Position numbers and translations under genes: made by a program. Below are positions 35,401 through 44,400 of a stretch of 64,000 nt of DNA, piece after piece; the stretch's first letter is position 1; each line of letters starts with the position of its first letter. The notes under the pieces were generated by a model that was not told where the DNA came from, made no database searches, and saw nothing but the letters and a program-made list of their open reading frames with translations. Source of the DNA: Undaria pinnatifida (lineage: Eukaryota; Sar; Phaeophyceae; Laminariales; Alariaceae); contig JABAKD010000011.1 of NCBI GenBank assembly GCA_012845835.1, positions 2,658,501-2,722,500 on the forward strand. The letters run 5' to 3'.

Positions 35401-38400
35401 TGAATTTGGCGAGGCAATAGGGAATGAATGCACTAGCAGGGCAGCAGACCAGGCAGTAAACCTAGTGGTGGACCAAGCAGAATAATATGCAATAGGCCAG
35501 GCGGTAGACCAGGCAACCAGGCAGAGGGTCAGGCTGTAGGCCAGGCCACAGGCCAGGAAGTACCGGTAGGCGGTGTGGCAGGCGACCCCCGAGTTTCACA
35601 TGTCCGTGGCGTTGAGAGACCGGGATTTTCTCCTTCCTCTTCCCCCCCCCCACCAGTCGGAGGCCCTGTTTTTTGGCCCGGTCAATTTCACAAACTCGCA
35701 CTCGCTTGTAATAATTTGCTGTCTTGTGCCCACTCTCTCCCCCCCCGACCTCTCCCTGCCGTTTTTTGTTTTTGTAGCCACCGATTCCTGACACCCGAGG
35801 AATTCTGCCTCGGCGACGCCTTCGGGGTTTTTCATGTGAGAAGAGGCTTGTTTTTTTTGGTCACGTGTGACGTGTGTGTGGGTATGGCAGATCGCTTGCA
35901 TTATTGTATGATATCTTGTTTAATTCTGAATAGTTTATATGGGTGTTCCAGGATAACAGCGTTATGGCGTGGCAAAGTGTAACCCCCCCCCTCCCCCCCT
36001 CCACCCCGAGTATCAAGTTTTTTTCCTTTCGTTGTCTTTGCTTGACCCCCCCCCCCGCCCCTTCCGCTTCGTGTAACGATGCTATTTTTTGTTGTTGTGG
36101 TTGTCTTTGTGGCGACGGCGTCGACGACTCTTCAGATTCGCGTGGGGCAAGACTTCAGCCAGGCGCCCGGCCGAGTGCTGGACCCTTTTCTGGACGTGTT
36201 CCACGGCCTGTCCGAAGTTTTTGACGTCGTCAAACCTAAGATCGTCGCTTACGTTGCTTCGCATGGTGAGTCAGGGGATATAGTTATATTGATATTGATA
36301 TCTTACTGATGAGATCATAGGAGATCTGATGTCACAGTCGTACGGTAAGAAACGAAGATCTTATGACCAGGTGAATTGGTGAAACCTGCGTGGGAGATCC
36401 TTACGGTGATCTCCGGATAACTGCAGGTTGGACGAGACATGGCTCCCACATTGACAGCGATATTGTGTTAGCATAATGAAATAAGTGTAATGACTATGGC
36501 GATGCCTGTATGTTACATAACAAGACGCAGCACCGTTAGCAGGTTTACTCTTACCACTCCACCACTCCACTTGGACCCTTTACGAGAGTAGGGGCCGTCA
36601 TATCGACGACGCCGTCTGTTTGACTCGGATTATAGGAAAGTATCGTCGTGCAATAGACGAGGAAAAACAAGAATGTAGGTTCCATTAAATCAAAATACAA
36701 GAAGCAAACTGAGCAAGCTATGATATTTATACATACATATGTATAAATCATTCTTTGGTTTCAGGGATTTGGTCAGGAGTTTTTTTTTGTCTCGGCCTAA
36801 GTATGCGATTCGCGGAACTGGAATTCTCGGTCGAATAGTTTCGTTCGAGCGCCGCCTTCGGGGGCCGGCTCCAACGCCCCTCGCCCTGCCGTGTCCGTTC
36901 CGCACATCGACGTGAACGCGGACGGATGCCGAGCGAGACAAGCGAGAAGTTGCAAAATACCGCATGTCGAGGAGGAATTCCGAAGATTTTGGATGTATCT
37001 TAATGCCTGCAGCGCCTGGGTGATTTGCAAAATTGGCATCATTTCCTAACAGTAGTTGCTAATGTTTTGATTTTTGCGGTGGCATATACAACTTTTTATT
37101 GTGTGGTCACAGATTGTGAGACAGAGTAAACCAAACAATCGCAATTAATCAAGGTATGAAGCAAGTAAAATGCTAGCGTACCGGGTACGAGAACACAACA
37201 AAACAGACCAGAGACCATAACGAAAGTAAAAAATAAACACAACGAACGGAGAGGTCTCGCTTTTACAAATCGCAGTACGAGAAGCAATGTTTTGTCAGTC
37301 TTTTTCGTCGCCGCTCCAAAGAGTCGTTCCGTATATATTGGTCTCTCTCTCGTATTGGCGTGAGTTCGAACCAAACGAAGTATCCTTCTTGGTGTTGCGA
37401 CCACCATGCAGGGCGAGGACTTTGACTTGACGGCCAGCCAACGTCGCAACGCGAACATGGAGTCAGATTCCAAGGGAAGCAGGCGATCACGGTGACCCTG
37501 ACAGCTTGCGTTCCCTTGTGAGCTGACTCCATTTTCGCGTTGCGGCGTTGACTGGATATTTAGTCAAAATTCTCGCCCTGCATGGTGGTACCTCTCTTCT
37601 CCCCCCCTCTCTCTCTCTCGCTACGCTCATAAAACTAAACGGTGTACGTATTGGCGTGAGTTCGAACCAAACAAAGTATCCTTCTTGGTGTTGCGACGTT
37701 AACTCTCCGAAATTCGGAGTCCTCGCTCTCGACGGTAGGCTAGTCTCTCTTAATGGCTGTAAAACCAAAATGCCTTGTTGGTCCTAGTAGGGTAAAAGTA
37801 GATAGATGCACGCCATGGGTCTTAACAGTACCCGCCAGTACCAGTACCAATACCATTATATTTGAAGTTCAACACTGAAGGAGATACTGGTCTATACTTG
37901 GTATATTTCGGAGGTTGATGCTGCGAGTACTGGGCTATACTCGGTATTTTCAAGGTTTGATGCTTCGAGCGCTGGGCAATGTTAGGATATACATAGCCGG
38001 TCGCCGCGGTGGTCTAGTGGTTACCCTCGAATACTACTATTAATAGCGTTGGTCCTTGAGTTCGATTCCCACCGTGGTGAGGCTTTCATTTTTTTTGTGC
38101 AAAAATGCAAAAAAAAGAAAAGAAAAAAGGATCAACTGCTAAGAGCGCCTACCAGCGTGGGTAGGTACAAATCGACGCGAGTCGACGAGAGAAGAAAATG
38201 CTGAACTATAGGAGTGTTTGCGAACATATGTTTTTAGAAATTTGCCTTCCTTCCGGTAAATAAAAGTGAACTGCCTTCCCACCAAGATTTAGATGTGTTC
38301 GCGCCAGAGGTAAAAAAAATCCTGCAGGCGACACCTCCGAAATTGACGAGGGATGTGGGGATATGCGGCAACGCGACAAACCAAAAAAAAAAGTGGAAAA

Positions 38401-41400
38401 GAAAACAGCGTGCAAGGTGCGTACGAGTAGCAACGGCAGCCCAGCAACGATGCACAAACAGTTAAACCACAGTGCCGCCCGCTGCTATCCCACGACTGCA
38501 AGTAGCTAGCGGCAGCATCAGCTTGCAACAAAAACAAACAGCATCAGCACCACCACGAGCAGCAGCAGCAACAACGACAACAACAACAGCTTCCATTTAG
38601 GCATTTTTCGAATTTGGGACCGACTATTCTTCTCGTCGCTGCTGCTGCTGCTGCTGCTGCTGCGCTCGGCATACGCGCGCCACCGCGCCGGCGCGCTCTG
38701 CTCCGAGCACGCCCGGCGCCCCGACATATAGACTGTGGCGGCGCGCCGCCGCCACCGATGCTGCTTCTGCTGCTTCTGCTGTTGCTCCCGCCGCTGCTGC
38801 TGCTGCTGCTGCTGCTGCCCTGCTGCAGCGTGGTGGAATTTGCGCGAACGAGCGGTCATGAGCTGTGACGAGAACGAGTACGAGTAATCCATTCTGCAAC
38901 GAGGCATCCTGACACCTAGCGAGCGAGGGCGTACCGTAGCGCCGGGCCGCCTGCAGTCCGCCGGCGGCCCGCTGGCACAACCCAACGCCGCTCGTTCGCG
39001 GCATACTTCAGCTACACCTCTCGAGCATCTGTGCTCCCAGCGGTTGTCTTGTTGTGTATACAGCAAGCAGCGCAGGTAGGTGGTGCGTGCGAGGCATGGA
39101 AGATGCTCGGTGTTTATAAGCCAATAATCCTGATGTTACGCCTACGCGTCATGCTCGAGGTACCCTCCCGATCCTCCGGAGCTCCTTGCGTGGTGTCGTG
39201 ACAACAGCGTGGTGCTTTTGGTCCTGTTTGGGGTGCTACAGACCCTTGCACAGGCGTTCTGCCTCTGACAAATGCTCGGTATGTTGTAGACCAATAAAAC
39301 AGAGATACAAAGATTACCGTAATTTTTGCTCTAAAACTGCCTTCGATAAAGTAATTTTTTGCCGTTTTTCAGAAATTTACCGCAGCTCTTGCCTTCGGGA
39401 CAATTTTTGAAGAAGGCAATTTTCTAAAAACGTACTTTCGCAAACATTCCATTGTCTTGATAATAATGAAGGCACGTACCGTAGTGGGGAAGGGGGGGGA
39501 GGGACAGCTATGTGACCCCGGATCTGAGTCACCACTGGGAGGGAGCGCGAGAGTAGTGAGAGGATACTACATGTGATGAAGAAAAACAAATGTTGAATCA
39601 CAAAAAATGCACTCCCAGCTCAGCTCAGCTCAGCTCAGCTATAGCTGAGTGGCGCAGCGCAGCGCCGCTCGGTGCTGTGCGGTGCTGTGCCGTGCTTCGC
39701 CGTGTTGCGCCTCGCCTTCTTTCGTACATACGGTACCAAGTATCATGTGAAGTACCAGGTGCCGGTAAGTACGTGTGTACTCGTCTTTTTTGCTTGATTG
39801 GATGTCCTCTCTCGGTCCTCTTCATTTTTTTGTTTTTCGCAAATTATAGCCGTCCTGCCGATCAGGACGTAGCATCGCCAGCAAGCACACATCACAGCAC
39901 AGGGCAAGCAGCTCTGTACAAGTAGCTGTTGGCATGATCAAATCACTAGTTGAACCAAATCATGGGCCTCTTGTTTCTGCCCCCTTCACATTTAGTTGTA
40001 TTCTTCCTTGCTCGAACGTAGCGGGCGGCGTCAGCCGCCCGCGGACCGGAGCCCTTGTAGTTATTATTTTCGAGATTCACACCACGAGTACTGGGCTATT
40101 CTTGGCGGTTTCGAGGTTTTGATACTGTGAGTGGTGGGCTTATGCTTGGTATTTTCGAGGTCTGGTACTCCGGTATATTGTGCTCTGCAAACCTAAAGAG
40201 TGTACTGGTACTGCCTCAGTATGCTGGCAGTATGCCCAGTGCCCAGTATATTGGTGCGACCTACCAGGTATGATACATACCATGGGAGAGTGAGGACGTC
40301 AAGATGTCGGCGAGTCAACGCCGCAACGCGGAGAGGAAGTCAGCTATGGAGAGGAAGCAGAGACCCCGACTTTTTCTTTTCTGCCACCACTACCGCCGCC
40401 AATCCCAACTTAATTATTTCTATCACCATCACCATCACCACCACCACTACTACCACCAACAACCCTAACAATAACTTTTTCACCACCACCACCACCAACC
40501 CCAACTTATATTTTTCTACCACCACCAACACCTACCCCAACTCAAACCTTCCTATCACCACCACCACGACTCAACCAACCACTACCTCCACCACCAACGC
40601 CCCCTTAAATTATACCGCCATATCTCCAATTTATGGTTTGTCTACCACCACCACCAACGCCACCTTAAATTCTACCACCATATCTCCAATTTATGTTTTG
40701 TCCACCACCACCGCCACCACCACCCGACACCGCCGATGACAACATTATAGCCGCCTCGGCAGCAGCAGGAGCAAATGGTGATGGCGATGCTGGCGCGCCG
40801 GGGCCAGGGAACAAGAAACTTACGGAGGCGGCCCTGTCGCGGTCTCCACCGCTGCTGGGTTTCAATGAGGCGGTTTTGAGGGCTACCGAGGCGGCGTTGC
40901 GGAGTGCGGGGGGGGGTCCGGAGTCTCCCCCCCGGCCGATCGGGCTCGGGCTGCCGGACACCGTAGCTGGAGCTGCGGCCGCGAAGGTGGGGGGGTTATT
41001 GTTTGGGCATTGGAGGGGGGGGGGGGGGGGCGTATTGCGTGCCTCAGTCATTTGACCATTAACCACGCATTCCTTTCGAAACGGAGCACCGTTCCTACTC
41101 CTAATAGAGACACCTCCAACATTTGGGCGCTCATTGCGATTTTTCCAAACACTGTTTGCCTATCTTATTCCTTCCTGTTTCGTCATCTGTGGCCACCATG
41201 TATCTCCTAGGATAGCGATCGTTTTTTCACTTCTCTCTAGTCTATCAAACTCTTCCATGCCACATTCGTCTAATTTCCTCATCTCCCGTAACACACCCCG
41301 TTCCTCGTTGTATATTTCACATCCTTCTATTATGTGAGTCCTACTCTCTATTATTGTGCCAACGGGCACATATATGCATCCACGTCCTCCTCCCCCTATC

Positions 41401-44400
41401 TTATTCCCTTCCTGTTTCGTCATCTGTGGCCACCATCTATCTCCTAGAATAGCGATCGTTTTTTCGCTTCTCTCTATTAATAGTCTACCAAACTCTTCCA
41501 TGCCACATTCGCCTAATTCCCTCATCTCCCATAACACACCCCGTTCCTCGTTGTTTATTTCACATTCTTCCATTATGTGAGTCCTACTCTCTATTGTTGT
41601 GCCAACGGGCACATATATGCATCCACGTCCTCCCCCCGACTACTGGAATATCTGTTTCTTTCTGGTAGGTCCAGGCCCCCTACACGAAATCACAGTTTCT
41701 TTTTTTTTCGCGTAGTCCATTGGGCCGTGCAAATACGTTTTCATTCCATACCTTCCCCTCAACCCCCCGTATTTCTGTAAGTGTTTAACGATATTTCTTA
41801 GCGCTGGCCTTTCCCTTTCTTCTATACTTCTTTTACTTCTGTTTTGTACCCGCCAAACTTCTCTATGGACAGTACCTCTTATTGGTCTCCTCTTAAATCC
41901 TTCCATATTTTCTCGACTACGTTGTCCCATCTAATTCCAGCTCGCCCGTTCCTTACTTTCTCCTATACAGCCGTACCAGCTATCGCTGGCAACCTCTTTT
42001 CAGGCATATTCCTTGCTTTATATTGCCATTCCAACTTTCTCACGACTACGAGTATTTGTTTTAACTCGGTACATTCATAGCTCTGCTCTTGATACTGTAT
42101 TACTGGTCGTACTCGAGCTTCCTAGTTGTCATTTGCCCTGTTTCCAGTTGCTCTAGCGTTCCCTTCCCATACTTCTCCTGCGTACTTTAGCTTTGGTACA
42201 ATCACAGAAGGGGAGGGAGGGTACTCAGTTTGTGCATGGCCGTAGTCGTATGACCATGGACGAGGGGGTAACGTGTTCAGGGCGTTGAAAAGGGGGGAGG
42301 GGGGGGAGGGAATGTGATTTCGGGAGCATGTGTGTATGTGTTTCGTGTATGCACGTGCGTGTGTATGTGCTTTGTATGCGTGCGTGGGTCTTGTGTGTCT
42401 TGTGTGTTTTCGCGTTTGAGTGTGTTCTTGTTCTTCATCTTCACTTCATTGTTGTTTTGATTGGTCATGCTCGTTTTGCTCGTCATCCTTATCCTTATCT
42501 TTATCCTTCTCTTTGTCCATATCCTCCTCTTTGTCCTTATCCTTATGCCTATCCCTATCCTTACCCTTGTCCTTGTCCTTATCCTTATCCTTTTATCCTT
42601 TTCTTTGTCCTTAGCCGTAGCCGTGACCTTATCCTTATCCTTATCCTTATCCTTATCCTTATCCTTATCCTTATCCTTATCCTTATCCTTATCGTTATCC
42701 TCAGCCTTATCCTTATCCTTATCCTTATCCTTATCCTTGTCCTTATCCTTGTCCTTATCCTTATCCTTATCCGTATCCTTATCCTTTTCCGTATCCTTAT
42801 CCTTATCCGTATCCTTATCCGTATCCTTATCCTTATCCTTATCCTTATCCTTATCCTTATCCTTATCCTTACCCTTATCCTTATCCTTATCCTTATCCTT
42901 ATCCTTATCCTTATCCTTATCCTTATCCTTATCCTTATCCGTATCCTTATCCTTATCCTTTTCCGTATCCTTATCCTTATCCTTATCCTTGTCCTTGTCC
43001 TTGTCCTTGTCCTTGTCCTTGTCCATGTCCTTATCCGTATCCTTATCCGTATCCGTCTCCTTATCCTTATCCTTATCCTTATCCTTGGCTTTGTCCTATT
43101 CCTTGTCCTTGTCCTCGTCCTTAGCCTTAGCCTTATCCCTACCGTTTTATCCTTGTCCTTTATCATTATCCTAATATTTTATCATATTTTTTCTCAACTT
43201 TTACTTTAACCTTATCCCTATGCTTTTCCTCATCTTTACCCTTACGCTTTTCTCTATCCCTGTTGCCCACGCACATACAGGCGCTGGCGTACTTGCCCGG
43301 GGGCTGCTTCGAGCGGTGGAGGAAGCCGGCCATCGTTCTAGTCTTGGTTCACCACGAGGGGGAGGCTCCCAGCCTGCTCTCGTGGACCCTCAGATCTCTG
43401 GCCACGGCACAGTACATGGGGGACACTGTCGAGCTCAGGCTGGCCCTGCACGCGACCGCCGCCAGCAGCGCGGTGGTGAGTGGTGATGCGGGGTGGATGA
43501 GGAGATAATGTTGTTGTTTTCAATATGTATCCAGACGGCCACAATCTTCAAATCTTCAATTTTCGCAAAAGTTCCAAGTCTCCATTTTTTTAGTTGTCTG
43601 TTGTTCATTATTTCGCAAACAAAAGAAAGCAGAACTAAACGCAAGCTCCGCCGGCAGCACCGTTCCGTGGTGAGTAGGGATGCGGGGGAAGGGGATGGAC
43701 GGGGGGTGGTTGTTGGCGTTGTTGTTTATGCTGCGCGTCGAGACGGCACAATCGAACTTCAAATATTCCAAAGCTGCAAAAGTGCGAATGTTGAATTTTT
43801 CATTTTTCAAAATTCATTTTTTTAAGATGTTTTTTTTTCACTTTTTTCACTTTTTCACTTTTTTTTCAATTCTTGCTGTTTTTCTCCCGGCCCTAAAATG
43901 CTTGTCCTGCCTCCTTTTCCTTCTGCCCCTTCGCTCCTTGCGCGGTTGTCCTGTTTGTTCCTTCGCATGACCAATTATGTGTATTGCGCCATGTACAAAA
44001 AAAAAACGATGAAAAAAACAGATTGCCGAGATTTTGAGGGAATTTAAGTGGGAATGGGGCCCTGTGGATGTGTCTTATTTCTTCGGCGGTCACGCCGGCG
44101 GTTCCACGTCTCCGGACGGATTGGCGGCGCTGGAGGCGTTTGCGGACGCCGGGGTTCACAGTCACGTTATCCCCTTGTTTTCGGGCGCTCAGCCGGATTC
44201 GCAATTTTACGTCTGGCTGAAGGTGAGCGAAGACGCTATTGTTAACAAAATATTCTAACAACGTCAGCTGTGGGTTCGACGAATTTAGGGTCGATACTAA
44301 TCTTTGCAAGCTGCGTACTACACCGGTCACTCGTTTATAGTAACTTTTCATGAGTTAAAAGCTAACATAAGACTATTTTTATACAGCAATGGTGTTCCCT

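Noticed and set aside
34623-35433. Cys/Tyr/Thr-repeat reverse frames; possible CRISPR-like regular spacing
   Set aside because: This is a 12/24-bp minisatellite without unique spacers, in a eukaryotic intron; neither protein nor CRISPR.
36690-36965. A conserved protein shared with 62376-62648 (reverse frames)
   Set aside because: Similarity extends through non-coding flanks in both copies, so it reflects a repeated DNA element.
37996-38085. A functional tRNA gene
   Set aside because: A- and B-box-like motifs are present, but the anticodon arm is not convincing and the same head with the same body recurs at 26950-27224, so a SINE is the better call.
38518-39066. A Gln/Ser-rich protein with a C-terminal membrane segment
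   Set aside because: The Gln, Ser and Leu runs are CTG repeats read in one frame, within a transposon-like element; other frames give Ala runs of equal length.
42480-43150. Interstitial telomere array
   Set aside because: The unit ATAAGG differs from known algal telomere repeats such as TTTAGGG or TTAGGG, and the array is interrupted and intronic.
42277-43209. Long frames of Asp-Lys, Arg-Ile or Leu-Ser repeats
   Set aside because: They follow from the hexanucleotide CCTTAT, which keeps several frames open on both strands; there is no independent coding signal.
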